Under the pieces are notes generated by a model. That model made no database searches. It worked only from the letters and a program-made list of their open reading frames with translations, and had not been told where the DNA came from. The position numbers and the translations under genes were made by a program. A DNA stretch of 64,000 nt from Streptomyces sp. NBC_00670 (GTDB lineage: Bacteria; Actinomycetota; Actinomycetes; Streptomycetales; Streptomycetaceae). The stretch covers positions 4,465,001 through 4,529,000 of the forward strand of contig NZ_CP109017.1 of the NCBI RefSeq assembly GCF_036226765.1, given 5' to 3'. Shown here piece after piece: positions 27,384 through 35,389 of this stretch (positions within the stretch are counted from its first letter, which is position 1; every line of letters starts with the position of its first letter).

Positions 27384-28454
27384 ATGCGCCAACGGTGGGA
27401 CGCGGAACAGCAGCGCTGGGTGGACGACGACGGGGGCGCGGTCGGCGCGCAGCCCCCGGCGGGGGAGCAGCCGCCGGAACGGCCCTGGTGGGCCGGGGCC
27501 GAGACGCAGGTCGGCGGGGTCTGGCCGCCGTCGACCGCACCGGAGGCCCCGATCACGCCGTCGGCCTCTCTGCCGCCGGTCCCGACCACGCCGCTCGCCC
27601 CGCTGCCGCCGGCCCCGGCCGGGCCGTCGGCGTACGGCACGCCTGCGCCGGGCCCCGTGCCGCCGTACCCGGAGCCGCCGACGGCCGTCACCGGCCCGCT
27701 CCCAGTGACCGGCCCCATGACCGGTCCAGTGAACGGTCCCCTGACCGGCCCGGGGCCGGATCCCCGCCGCCCCCGCACCGTTCTGGTGCTGGTCGCCGTG
27801 CTGGCCGTGCTCGCCGGGGGCGGGGCCGGGGCGGGGGCCTGGTGGCTGACCCGGGACGGCTCGGCGCAGCACCCCGAGGCCCGCCCGTCCGTGACCGTCA
27901 CGGCCACGGCGAGCCGGCCGGCCGTGCCGCCGGCGGACACCGGGGACGCCCCGTCCTCGCCGTCGGACACGGAGTCGGCGCTCGCCGCCTCCGCGCGGCC
28001 CTCGCCCGGGTACCGCCGGGCCGAGGACCCCGTCGGCTACCGCGTGGACGTGCCCGAGGGGTGGGTGCGCCGGGCGGAGCGCGGGGTCAGCGCCGAGGTC
28101 GTCACCTACCGTTCGCCCGCCGACGGGCGCAGCCTGATGCTCTTCGAGGTGGTCGAACAGACGCCCGCCGCCTCCCTGGACCTCGCCGAGAACGGTCCCG
28201 CCGGCTTCACCGAGAAACTGGCCGGCTACCGCGTCCTGGACCGCTCCTCGGGGGCGGACTGGGCGCAGCTCGACTACCGGTACGACGACAGGTCCACCGG
28301 CGCCACCCAGGTCATCGACCGCCGCTTCACCGCCGCCGACGGCACGCTCTACGCGCTGCGCTCCAGCGGCCCGGAGGGCGCGGACATCCAGGAGCCGTTC
28401 GACATGGCGTTCGCCTCCTTCTGCCCGACCGGGGCGAGTTGCCCGGCGGCGTGA
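27384..28454 (+). CDS. Membrane-anchored protein with PsbP/LpqN-like outer domain (locus gene 1)
   Basis: 356 residues from ATG 27384. The N-terminus 'MRQRWDAEQQRWVDDDGG' is a tryptophan-bearing cytoplasmic tag shared with the gene at 30709. A Pro-rich stretch with VTGPLPVTGPMTGPVNGP repeats follows, then one membrane helix 'VLVLVAVLAVLAGGGAGAGA', a Ser/Thr/Pro linker, and a ~150-residue outer domain ('YRVDVPEGWVRRAERGVSAE', 'SLMLFEVVEQTPAASLD'). This outer domain type also occurs at the end of Streptomyces Ser/Thr kinases. A sensor or ligand-binding role is inferred. It lies 138 bp before locus gene 2. Confidence 0.7.
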   Translation: MRQRWDAEQQRWVDDDGGAVGAQPPAGEQPPERPWWAGAETQVGGVWPPSTAPEAPITPSASLPPVPTTPLAPLPPAPAGPSAYGTPAPGPVPPYPEPPTAVTGPLPVTGPMTGPVNGPLTGPGPDPRRPRTVLVLVAVLAVLAGGGAGAGAWWLTRDGSAQHPEARPSVTVTATASRPAVPPADTGDAPSSPSDTESALAASARPSPGYRRAEDPVGYRVDVPEGWVRRAERGVSAEVVTYRSPADGRSLMLFEVVEQTPAASLDLAENGPAGFTEKLAGYRVLDRSSGADWAQLDYRYDDRSTGATQVIDRRFTAADGTLYALRSSGPEGADIQEPFDMAFASFCPTGASCPAA

Positions 28455-28592
28455 GCGCCCCCGGCACGCGCGGGGTCACCCAGGGCTGACCGGCGGTGAC
28501 AATTCGCTTCCTGGGGCGTCTGTGCCGCACTATGCTGATGCTCCATCACACCGCGTGTCATGTACGCGCGTTTCGACCATCGGGGGATGGGC

Positions 28593-30347
28593 GTGAGTAC
28601 CGCCTACGTGCCGCAACAGCCACAGCCTCAGCCGCAGCCGGATCCGCGGGCCTCGGCCACGGCGTCGCTCCCGGAACTGCCGGCGACACCGCCGTACGCC
28701 AGTGAGGCCACCCGGCTGCTGTGCGCGGGGACCTATCTGGACTCGGCCTACCGCGACCGGGTCATCGACGAGCTGTACCTCAACGAACAGCGCCTGGCCG
28801 CGCCCTCGCTCGGGCTCGACGCGGCCCGGGTCCTGGCGCACGCCCTGCGCGCCCGCCGGCTGGAACTGGCCTGGTCCGGGGCGATCCTGGGGCTGTGGGT
28901 GGTGGGCATGCCGCTCACCCGGTACTTCCTCGCCCTCTTCCTCGGCTTCGGCTTCTACTCCGCCCTCGCCCCCTGGGTGCGCGGCCGGAGCGAGCACCCG
29001 CCCATGTACCGGCGCGTGTTCGCCTTCCTGCTGCGCTGGTACAGCCGCCTCGGCATCGCCGCCCTGCTCGCCGCCACCCTGTACGTCGCCTGCGGGGGCG
29101 GGGACGACGTCCCCCCGTCCTATCCGTCCGCGTACGACAGCATGTACGGCACGTCGAGCGGCCCCGACTTCTCGCTCCCCGACGCCCTGCACGAGTGGCT
29201 CGGCGTCCTGGGCGCCTGGCTGACCCTCGCCGTCCTCGCGCTCACCGTCGTGTTCCTCGCCGCCCAGCGCAGCCAGGTCACGCGCTCACTGGCCGCCGAG
29301 CTGTCCACGCGGCGCTTCCCCGACGTGGCCGCCGACCCCGCCGAGCAGGCGGAGGGGCGGCGGCTGCGGCGGCTGGCGCAGCGCGTGCGGGCCGAGCAGT
29401 GGCAGCCGCTGGTCATGTACCACGAGGCCCGTCCGTTCTGCGGGGCCGGCACCGCGCACGACACCTGGGTGCTCGCCGTCGAACTGCGCCCCGACGGGGC
29501 GAAGAAGCAGCGGCCGCTCAGCAACCGGGCCGTCCTGGAGACCGTCCGCCCGCTGCTCGAACAGCTGCGGGAGTCCGCCGTGACGGCCGAGCACCCGGTG
29601 CGCGACCGGCTGCGCCGGCTGGAGATCGACGAGTGCGTGTTCCTGCCGGTCGAGGGGCTGCTGCGGCGCGAGGACGCCCCGTACGCCCCCGGGGACTTCG
29701 AGAACCACCTGGCCCGCGCCGTCGAGGAGGGCGCCGAGAAGCGGCGGCACTTCCTGCGGGTGCGGGTCGGCGGCTGGGAGGAGGAGCTGGTCGTCAGCGT
29801 CTTCGTCCGCGTCCACACCCAGGGCCGGATGCTGATGCTGGAGATCGCCCCGCACGTCCTCACTCCGGTGCGCGAGGACTTCAAGGAGGCCGACCGCACC
29901 GCCCACCGCTACAACCACAACAGCCTGCTCGGCAAGGCCGCCTGGGCCGTGCCGAGGGTGCCGGCCGCGGCAGCCGTGGCGGTGTACCAGCTGGCCCGGC
30001 AGGTCGTGTTCGGCTGGCGCCTGGTGACCTCGGGCAACGCGGGCGCGCTGCCCGAGGGGCCCGCCGTGTCGGTGCGCGAACTGGGGGCGGCGCCGGACGG
30101 TTCGCTGTTCCAGACCATGGACGTCGACCGCTATCTGCGGGCCGTGCAGGACCGGATCGCGCACGGCGTGCGCACCGCGCTGGCCGACGCCGGCTACCAG
30201 ACCGGCGAATTCGTCCAGAAGATCGTCAACATCAGCAACGGCGGCGTGAACATCGAATCGGTGGCGGACTCCACCTTCGCCGTCGGCGACCACGCCACCG
30301 CGCGGAGCGGCGGCCCGGCCGCCGCGCCGCAGAAGGGAACGGATTAG
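28593..30347 (+). CDS. Large multi-segment membrane protein of unknown function (locus gene 2)
   Basis: 584 residues. GTG 28593 was chosen because GGGGGA sits 6 nt upstream; ATGs at 28560 and 28587 lack spacing. After a PQ-rich start come hydrophobic segments at about residues 85-130 ('WSGAILGLWVVGMPLTRYFL'), 155-175 ('IAALLAATLYVACGGG') and 205-230 ('AWLTLAVLALTVVFLAA'). A ~330-residue cytoplasmic region has conserved-looking blocks ('WQPLVMYHEARPFCGAG', 'RVGGWEEELVVSVFVRVH'). The end carries 'VNIESVADSTFAVGDHATA', matching the start of the next protein. No known domain. It is separated from gene 3 by 2 bp. Confidence 0.7.
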   Translation: MSTAYVPQQPQPQPQPDPRASATASLPELPATPPYASEATRLLCAGTYLDSAYRDRVIDELYLNEQRLAAPSLGLDAARVLAHALRARRLELAWSGAILGLWVVGMPLTRYFLALFLGFGFYSALAPWVRGRSEHPPMYRRVFAFLLRWYSRLGIAALLAATLYVACGGGDDVPPSYPSAYDSMYGTSSGPDFSLPDALHEWLGVLGAWLTLAVLALTVVFLAAQRSQVTRSLAAELSTRRFPDVAADPAEQAEGRRLRRLAQRVRAEQWQPLVMYHEARPFCGAGTAHDTWVLAVELRPDGAKKQRPLSNRAVLETVRPLLEQLRESAVTAEHPVRDRLRRLEIDECVFLPVEGLLRREDAPYAPGDFENHLARAVEEGAEKRRHFLRVRVGGWEEELVVSVFVRVHTQGRMLMLEIAPHVLTPVREDFKEADRTAHRYNHNSLLGKAAWAVPRVPAAAAVAVYQLARQVVFGWRLVTSGNAGALPEGPAVSVRELGAAPDGSLFQTMDVDRYLRAVQDRIAHGVRTALADAGYQTGEFVQKIVNISNGGVNIESVADSTFAVGDHATARSGGPAAAPQKGTD

Positions 30348-30349
30348 CG

Positions 30350-30712
30350 ATGGCTGACACGAACGAGCCCGGCGTCTCCCTGGGGAACGTCTCGGGCAGC
30401 ACGTTCGCCATCGGCAGCCACGCCAGCGCGGTGAGCCACCACGGCACGGCGCCGGGGCGCGACGCCGCGACGGAGGAGCTGCTGACGGCGGTGCGCGAGC
30501 TGCGCGCCGATCTGACCCGGGTGCGCGCCACCGACCGGACGGCCGAGCTGGACGCCGCGCTCGCCGACACGGAGGACGAGATCACCAGCACGGGACAGGC
30601 CGGGCCGACCCGGCGCGAGCGGCTGCGGGCACTGCTCGCCGACTCCGAGTCCCTGCTGAGCGTGCTCGCCTCGGCGGGGGCGGTGGCCGGGATGCTCGGG
30701 ATCGGGCTGTGA
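30350..30712 (+). CDS. Small helical protein, DUF5955-like (locus gene 3)
   Basis: 120 residues, ATG 30350. The first ~30 residues contain 'VSLGNVSGSTFAIGSHASAV', a beta-like motif shared with the end of locus gene 2. The rest is predicted amphipathic helix ('LLTAVRELRADLTRVRATDR', 'LRALLADSESLLSVLASAGA') ending in a small hydrophobic segment. This layout fits a DUF5955-type family as I remember it. Similar NxSGS-G-H motifs precede effector-associated domains in actinobacterial multi-gene systems. It overlaps the next start by 4 nt (GTGA). A partner or adaptor for gene 2 is inferred. Confidence 0.65.
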   Translation: MADTNEPGVSLGNVSGSTFAIGSHASAVSHHGTAPGRDAATEELLTAVRELRADLTRVRATDRTAELDAALADTEDEITSTGQAGPTRRERLRALLADSESLLSVLASAGAVAGMLGIGL

Positions 30713-31635
30713 CGGGCGGAGGAGCGCGGCACTGGAACGAGGAGACGCAGCGCTGGGAGGACGCGGACGCGCCCGCGGTTCCGCCCGCGGTTCCGCCCGT
30801 GGCTCCGCCTACGGTTCCGCCCGCGAGTTCGCCCGCGGGTGAGTCGCTGCCGCCACTGCCGCCGCTGCCCGCGCGGCCGGAGCACCTGCCGTACGTGCCC
30901 TCGGAGCCGACGCCGCCCGTGCCGTCGGCCGGGGGCGGGCGTGCGCTGTGGTGGAAGGTCGTGGCCGGAGCCGTCGTGCTCGGGGTCGGCGCCGGTTACG
31001 GCGTGCTGAAGCTGACCGGCGACGGCGACGACGGCTCCGACCGCACCCGTACGGCCGCGACGGCGCCGGCGGGCGGGGACGGTGCCCCCATGGACGCCGA
31101 CACGGGCGCCGGCGCCCCGGCCTCCGAGTCCGCCTCCGCGTCCCCGTCCGCGACGGAGAGCGCGCTGCCGACGGGCTTCCGCGAGGTCACCGACCCCGCC
31201 GGCTTCTCGCTCGCCGTGCCCGACGGGTGGAAGCGCAGCGAGCGCGACGCCGGGGTCTTCTACGCCACGGACGGCGACCGCAACCTGCTGCAGATCTTCG
31301 TCGTCACGGAACCGGAGCTCACGCCGTACGAGGCGGTGGCCCAGTCCTCCAAGAACCTGGGCACCCAGCAGCCGGGCTACGAGGAGATCTCCCTCGACCG
31401 CGCCGCCGCCCCCGACGACGCCTCACCCGCCGTCGGCGACGACGCGGCCCGCCTCGTCTACGCCTACGACAGCGAGAAGCTCGGCACCCGCAAGCAGGGC
31501 GTGGAGTACGTCTTCACGGCGGACAACGGCAAGAAGTACGCGGTGGTGGCGGCGGGCCCGCAGGACGACTGGCCCACCACGGAGGAGTCGGCCCGGGTGG
31601 CACTGGCCCACCTGTCGACGGACGGCGCGCCCTGA
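30709..31635 (+). CDS. Membrane-anchored outer-domain protein, paralogue of locus gene 1 (locus gene 4)
   Basis: 308 residues from GTG 30709, coupled to gene 3 by GTGA. Same plan as the gene at 27384: 'RHWNEETQRWEDADA' tag, repeated 'VPPAVPPVAPPTVPP', one membrane helix 'VVAGAVVLGVGAGYGVLKL', a Ser/Ala linker, and the outer domain 'FSLAVPDGWKRSERDAGVFY', 'LLQIFVVTEPELTPYEAVAQ'. Its presence on both sides of genes 2-3 suggests a local duplication and a shared module. Function unknown. Confidence 0.72.
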   Translation: MTGGGARHWNEETQRWEDADAPAVPPAVPPVAPPTVPPASSPAGESLPPLPPLPARPEHLPYVPSEPTPPVPSAGGGRALWWKVVAGAVVLGVGAGYGVLKLTGDGDDGSDRTRTAATAPAGGDGAPMDADTGAGAPASESASASPSATESALPTGFREVTDPAGFSLAVPDGWKRSERDAGVFYATDGDRNLLQIFVVTEPELTPYEAVAQSSKNLGTQQPGYEEISLDRAAAPDDASPAVGDDAARLVYAYDSEKLGTRKQGVEYVFTADNGKKYAVVAAGPQDDWPTTEESARVALAHLSTDGAP

Positions 31636-31637
31636 AA

Positions 31638-31743
31638 CGGGCGCGGGGAACTGCGCGATCAGCCACAGCGCACCCGCACCCGCCACACCACCCCACCACC
31701 CGAGCTCTCCCGCGTCCGGGTCACAGGGGGCGCAGACCCCCTC
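31638..31743 (-). repeat. Composite intergenic repeat, copy 5 (partial, inverted)
   Basis: Starts with GGGCGCGGGGAACTGCGCGA at the 3' end of locus gene 4, continues with CCACCCGAGCTCTCC and the remnant hairpin AGGGGGCGCAGACCCCCT. The pyrimidine lead is missing. It lies between converging genes. Confidence 0.65.
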
Positions 31744-32290
31744 AGCCCCGCTGCCCCGCCTGGTAGTGACCCGGCACCATCCGAGTCGTCACCCCGAACC
31801 GATTCCACGCATTGATCACAGTGATCGCCGCGATCAACTTCGCCAGCTCCCCCTCCTCGAACTGCTCCGCCGCCCGCGCGTACACCTCGTCCGGCACGAA
31901 CCCGTCCGTCAGGACGGTCACCGCCTCCGTCAGCTCGATCGCCGCGATCTCCCGCTCCGTGTAGAAGTGCCGCGACTCCTCCCACGCCGAGAGCTGCACG
32001 ATCCGCTCCACGCTCTCCCCCGCCGCGAGCGCGTCCTTCGTGTGCATGTCCAGGCAGAACGCGCAGTGGTTCAGCTGCGAGGCCCGGATCTTCACCAGCT
32101 CCCGCAGCTTCGGGTCGAGCCCGTCGGACGCGGCCGCGTCGAGCCGCACCATCGCCTTGTAGACCTCGGGCGCGTACTTGGTCCACTGCAGGCGGGGCGC
32201 GTGCTCGTGCGCGTACACAGGGGCCGGGGCCCCGTCCGCCGTCGAACCGCTCGTTCCGCTCGTCCCGCTCACCGTCTCGTTCGTCGTCAT
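31742..32290 (-). CDS. Carboxymuconolactone decarboxylase / AhpD-like protein
   Basis: 182 residues from ATG 32290. The active-site motif 'LNHCAFCLDMHTKDAL' has the CxxC-x3-H of AhpD-type peroxidase partners. Upstream 'DPKLRELVKIRASQ' and downstream 'YTEREIAAIELTEAVTVL' are the conserved helices. Likely a thiol-dependent peroxidase-related enzyme of oxidative or xenobiotic stress; the physiological substrate is unknown. It is divergent (47-bp gap) from a MocR regulator, so it is probably its target. Confidence 0.88.
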   Translation of the reverse strand: MTTNETVSGTSGTSGSTADGAPAPVYAHEHAPRLQWTKYAPEVYKAMVRLDAAASDGLDPKLRELVKIRASQLNHCAFCLDMHTKDALAAGESVERIVQLSAWEESRHFYTEREIAAIELTEAVTVLTDGFVPDEVYARAAEQFEEGELAKLIAAITVINAWNRFGVTTRMVPGHYQAGQRG

Positions 32291-32323
32291 GGCACCGACC
32301 CTAGGAGCCGGGCAGCCCAACGG

Positions 32324-32329
32324 TATGGT
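32324..32329 (+). promoter_or_regulatory. -10 box giving a leaderless MocR transcript
   Basis: TATGGT lies 8 bp before the MocR ATG with no ribosome site between. TGGTCCA, overlapping it, resembles half-sites used by MocR regulators, suggesting autoregulation and control of the divergent AhpD-like gene. Confidence 0.5.
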
Positions 32330-32337
32330 CCACTTCC

Positions 32338-33747
32338 ATGCCGAATCATCGGGCCACTTCCGCGCTCGACCTCCATCTGCACCTGGACCGCGGCGACGGC
32401 ACCGGCCTCCGCCGCGGTCTCACCACCGCCCTGCGCGACGCCGTCCGCACCGGCCGCCTCGCCCCCGGCACCCGGCTGCCCTCCTCCCGCACCCTCGCCG
32501 CCGACCTCGGCGTCGCCCGCAACACGGTCGCCGACGCCTACGCCGACCTCGTCGCCGAGGGCTGGCTCACCGCCCGCCAGGGCTCCGGCACCCGCGTCGC
32601 CGACCGCCCCGTCACCACGCCCAGCCGCCCCGTGGCACCGCCCCGCACCCGCCCCCGCCCCACCTACGACCTCACCCCCGGCACCCCCGACCTCGCCTCG
32701 TTCCCCCGCGCCGAATGGCTCCGCGCCGCCCGCCGCGCCCTGGCCCGCGCCCCGCACGAGGCCCTCGGCTACGGCGACCCGCGCGGCCGTCCCGAACTGC
32801 GCACCGCGCTCGCCGGCTACCTCGCCCGCGCCCGCGGCGTCCGCGCCGACCCCGAACGCATCCTCGTCTGCGCCGGCTTCACCCACGGGCTCGCGCTGCT
32901 CGCCGCCGTCCTGCGCGAGCGCGGCGTGCGCACGGTCGCGGTGGACGAGTACGGCCTCGACGTCCACTGGAACGTCCTGACCCGCGCCGGTCTGCGCACC
33001 ACACCCCTCCCCGTCGACGCACACGGCACCCGTACCACCGAGCTGACGCCCGCGCGCGGCGGACCCGGGGCCGTCCTCCTCACCCCCGCCCACCAGTTCC
33101 CGCTCGGCGTGCCGCTGCACCCCGACCGGCGCGCGGCGGTCGTCGACTGGGCCCGGCGCACCGGCGGAGTCGTCCTGGAGGACGACTACGACGGCGAGTT
33201 CCGCTACGACCGCCAGCCGGTCGGCGCCCTCCAGGGCCTGGACCCCGACCGCGTCGTCCACCTCGGCACCGCCAGCAAGGCCCTCGCCCCCGGGCTGCGG
33301 CTGGCCTGGATGGTGCTGCCGTCCGCGCTGGCCGGGGAGGTGGTGGCGGCCACCGGCGGCCACCACCGCTGCGGCGTCCTCGACCAGCTCACCCTCGCCG
33401 AGTTCCTCTCCTCGGGGGCGTACGACCGTCACGTGCGCGCCTCCCGGCTGCGCCACCGGCGCCGCCGCGACCAGCTCGTCGCGGCCCTCGCCGCCCGCGC
33501 CCCCGAGGTGCGGCCCACCGGTATCGCGGCCGGACTGCACGCGGTGCTGCGGCTGCCGCCGGGCACCGAGGAGACGGTGGTCAGGGCGGCCGCCTGGCAG
33601 GGCCTCGCCCTGCACGGGCTCTCCCCCCACCGCCACCCGGAGGCCGGCCCGGCGCACGCCGCCGACGCCCTCGTCGTCGGCTACGGCACGCCCCCCGACC
33701 ACGCGTGGTCGGGGGCTCTGGACGCGCTGTGCCGGGCGGTGCCGTAA
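32338..33747 (+). CDS. MocR-family regulator (GntR HTH + aminotransferase-like domain)
   Basis: 469 residues. The N-terminal winged helix is at about 10-80 ('LPSSRTLAADLGVARNTVAD', 'EGWLTARQGSGTRVA'). From ~115 a fold-type-I PLP domain follows: 'YGDPRGRPELRTALAGYLAR', 'TPAHQFPLGVPLHPDRR', 'VLEDDYDGEFRYDRQP' and the PLP-lysine 'LGTASKALAPGLRLAWM'. MocR proteins sense PLP or amino-acid adducts. Many are PdxR regulators of vitamin B6 genes, but no pdx gene is nearby; the divergent AhpD-like gene is the likely target. Confidence 0.93.
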   Translation: MPNHRATSALDLHLHLDRGDGTGLRRGLTTALRDAVRTGRLAPGTRLPSSRTLAADLGVARNTVADAYADLVAEGWLTARQGSGTRVADRPVTTPSRPVAPPRTRPRPTYDLTPGTPDLASFPRAEWLRAARRALARAPHEALGYGDPRGRPELRTALAGYLARARGVRADPERILVCAGFTHGLALLAAVLRERGVRTVAVDEYGLDVHWNVLTRAGLRTTPLPVDAHGTRTTELTPARGGPGAVLLTPAHQFPLGVPLHPDRRAAVVDWARRTGGVVLEDDYDGEFRYDRQPVGALQGLDPDRVVHLGTASKALAPGLRLAWMVLPSALAGEVVAATGGHHRCGVLDQLTLAEFLSSGAYDRHVRASRLRHRRRRDQLVAALAARAPEVRPTGIAAGLHAVLRLPPGTEETVVRAAAWQGLALHGLSPHRHPEAGPAHAADALVVGYGTPPDHAWSGALDALCRAVP

Positions 33748-33795
33748 GGTACCGCCGCACAGCGGAACAACAGCGGCCACGGGGGAGTACGGAAC

Positions 33796-34146
33796 ATGGC
33801 GGACATACGCCGGCAAATGCGGTCCACGACGGTCGTCCTCGGAAGCGTGGGGCTGCTCGCCGCCGCGCTCACGGCCTGCTCGTCCGACCCGGACAAGCGG
33901 TGCGTGGACAAGGACAGTTACACCGCGGGCAAGGGCTACCGCACCGTCGACGGCAAGTACTGCGACTCCTCCTCCACCAAGTCCGGCGTCAACGGCGTCT
34001 GGTACTACGGCGGCACGAAGAAGGGGCAGCGCGTCAGCGGCGGTTCCTTCACCAAGCCCCACTCGGGCTCCGGCTCCTCCGGCAGCACCAGCGGCGGCGT
34101 CAAACGGGGCGGATTCGGCGGCAAGGGCGGCGGCTCCGGAAGCTGA
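33796..34146 (+). CDS. Small lipoprotein, YgiB-like
   Basis: 116 residues, ATG. Signal sequence with lipobox 'LLAAALTAC', so Cys ~28 is lipidated. The mature part is short: 'KRCVDKDSYTAGKGYRTVDG', 'GVWYYGGTKKGQRVSGGSF', then a Ser/Gly tail ending 'KRGGFGGKGGGSGS'. The Arg-Gly-Gly-Phe-Gly end and the placement 12 bp before an ATP-grasp gene recall the E. coli ygiB–ygiC pair, where a lipoprotein precedes a glutathionylspermidine-synthase-like ligase. The tail may be the partner's substrate or docking site; that is inference. Confidence 0.65.
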   Translation: MADIRRQMRSTTVVLGSVGLLAAALTACSSDPDKRCVDKDSYTAGKGYRTVDGKYCDSSSTKSGVNGVWYYGGTKKGQRVSGGSFTKPHSGSGSSGSTSGGVKRGGFGGKGGGSGS

Positions 34147-34158
34147 GGGCCGAGCCGC

Positions 34159-35382
34159 ATGGAACGCCGCACCCTCACCCCCCGCCCCGGCTGGCAGCGG
34201 ACCGTCGAGGCCCAGGGGCTGATCTACCCGCTCACCCTGCCCCGCGCCTGGGAGTCCGTCCGGGCGGCGGGCGACCCCGTCCCCGACGACGCCTGGGTGC
34301 CGTACTGGGACGAGAGCGCCTGTTACGTCTTCTCGCTGCCCGAGGTCGAGGCGCTGGAGGAGACCGTCGAGGAACTGCACCGCATGTGCCTCGCCGCCGC
34401 CGGCCACATCGTCGCCCACGACCGCTTCGCCGACCTCGGCATCACCGACCCGCGCGTCGCCGCGGCCGTCACCGAGGCCTGGCGGCGGCGCGCCGAACTC
34501 CCCTCCCTCTACGGCCGCTTCGACCTGCGCTACGACGGCAGCGGCCCGGCCAAGCTCCTGGAGTACAACGCCGACACCCCGACCTCGCTGGTCGAGGCGG
34601 CCTCCCCGCAGTGGTTCTGGATGGAGGACCGGTTCCCCGGCGCCGACCAGTGGAACTCCCTGCACGAACGCCTGGTCGACTCCTGGCGGAAGCAGTCCGC
34701 GCTGCTCCCGCCCGGCAGCCCGCTGTACTTCGCGCACTCCTCCGTCGACGAACTCGGCGAGGACCTGATGACCGTCGCGTATCTGAAGGAGACGGCAAAA
34801 CAGGCCGGGCTGGAGACCGACTGGATCTCCATGGAGGAGATCGGCTGGGACCCGCTGTCCGCGCGCTTCGTCGACAACCGGCTCCGCTTCATCCGCGCCT
34901 GCTTCAAGCTGTACCCGTGGGAGTGGCTCACCACCGACGAGTTCGCCGACCACGTCCTCGCCACCCTCGACAACGGGGGCGGCACCGGCAGCACGCTGTG
35001 GATCGAGCCCGCCTGGAAGATGCTGCTCAGCAACAAGGCGCTGCTGGCGATCCTCTGGGAGCTGTACCCCGGCCACCCCAACCTGCTCCCGGCGTACCTC
35101 GACGGCCCGCGCGAACTGGCCGCCACGACCGGCTACGTCGCCAAGCCGCTGCTCGGCCGCGAGGGCGCCGGCGTCACCGTGCACGAGCCGGGCGCCGGGG
35201 CGGTCCCGCGCGACGAGCCCTGCTGCTACCAGGAGTTGGCCCCGCTGCCCGACTTCGACGGCAACCGGACCGTGCTCGGCGCGTGGGTCGTCGGCGACGA
35301 GTCGGCGGGGCTCGGCATCCGCGAGTCCGCCGGGCTGATCACCGACGAGTACGCCCGCTTCCTGCCGCACGTGATCCTCTGA
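34159..35382 (+). CDS. Glutathionylspermidine synthase-like ATP-grasp ligase (YgiC type)
   Basis: 407 residues, ATG. Conserved blocks of the family are visible: 'SLYGRFDLRYDGSGPAKLLE' followed by 'YNADTPTSLVEAA', 'NKALLAILWELYPGHPNLLP', and the ATP-grasp lysine loop 'YVAKPLLGREGAGVTVHEPG'. Real glutathionylspermidine synthases have an added N-terminal amidase domain, absent here. Streptomyces lacks glutathione, so the true substrate must be another peptide or amine. It is operonic with the upstream lipoprotein. It ends 7 bp before the rocD stop on the other strand. Confidence 0.85.
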   Translation: MERRTLTPRPGWQRTVEAQGLIYPLTLPRAWESVRAAGDPVPDDAWVPYWDESACYVFSLPEVEALEETVEELHRMCLAAAGHIVAHDRFADLGITDPRVAAAVTEAWRRRAELPSLYGRFDLRYDGSGPAKLLEYNADTPTSLVEAASPQWFWMEDRFPGADQWNSLHERLVDSWRKQSALLPPGSPLYFAHSSVDELGEDLMTVAYLKETAKQAGLETDWISMEEIGWDPLSARFVDNRLRFIRACFKLYPWEWLTTDEFADHVLATLDNGGGTGSTLWIEPAWKMLLSNKALLAILWELYPGHPNLLPAYLDGPRELAATTGYVAKPLLGREGAGVTVHEPGAGAVPRDEPCCYQELAPLPDFDGNRTVLGAWVVGDESAGLGIRESAGLITDEYARFLPHVIL

Positions 35383-35389
35383 CCGGTGC

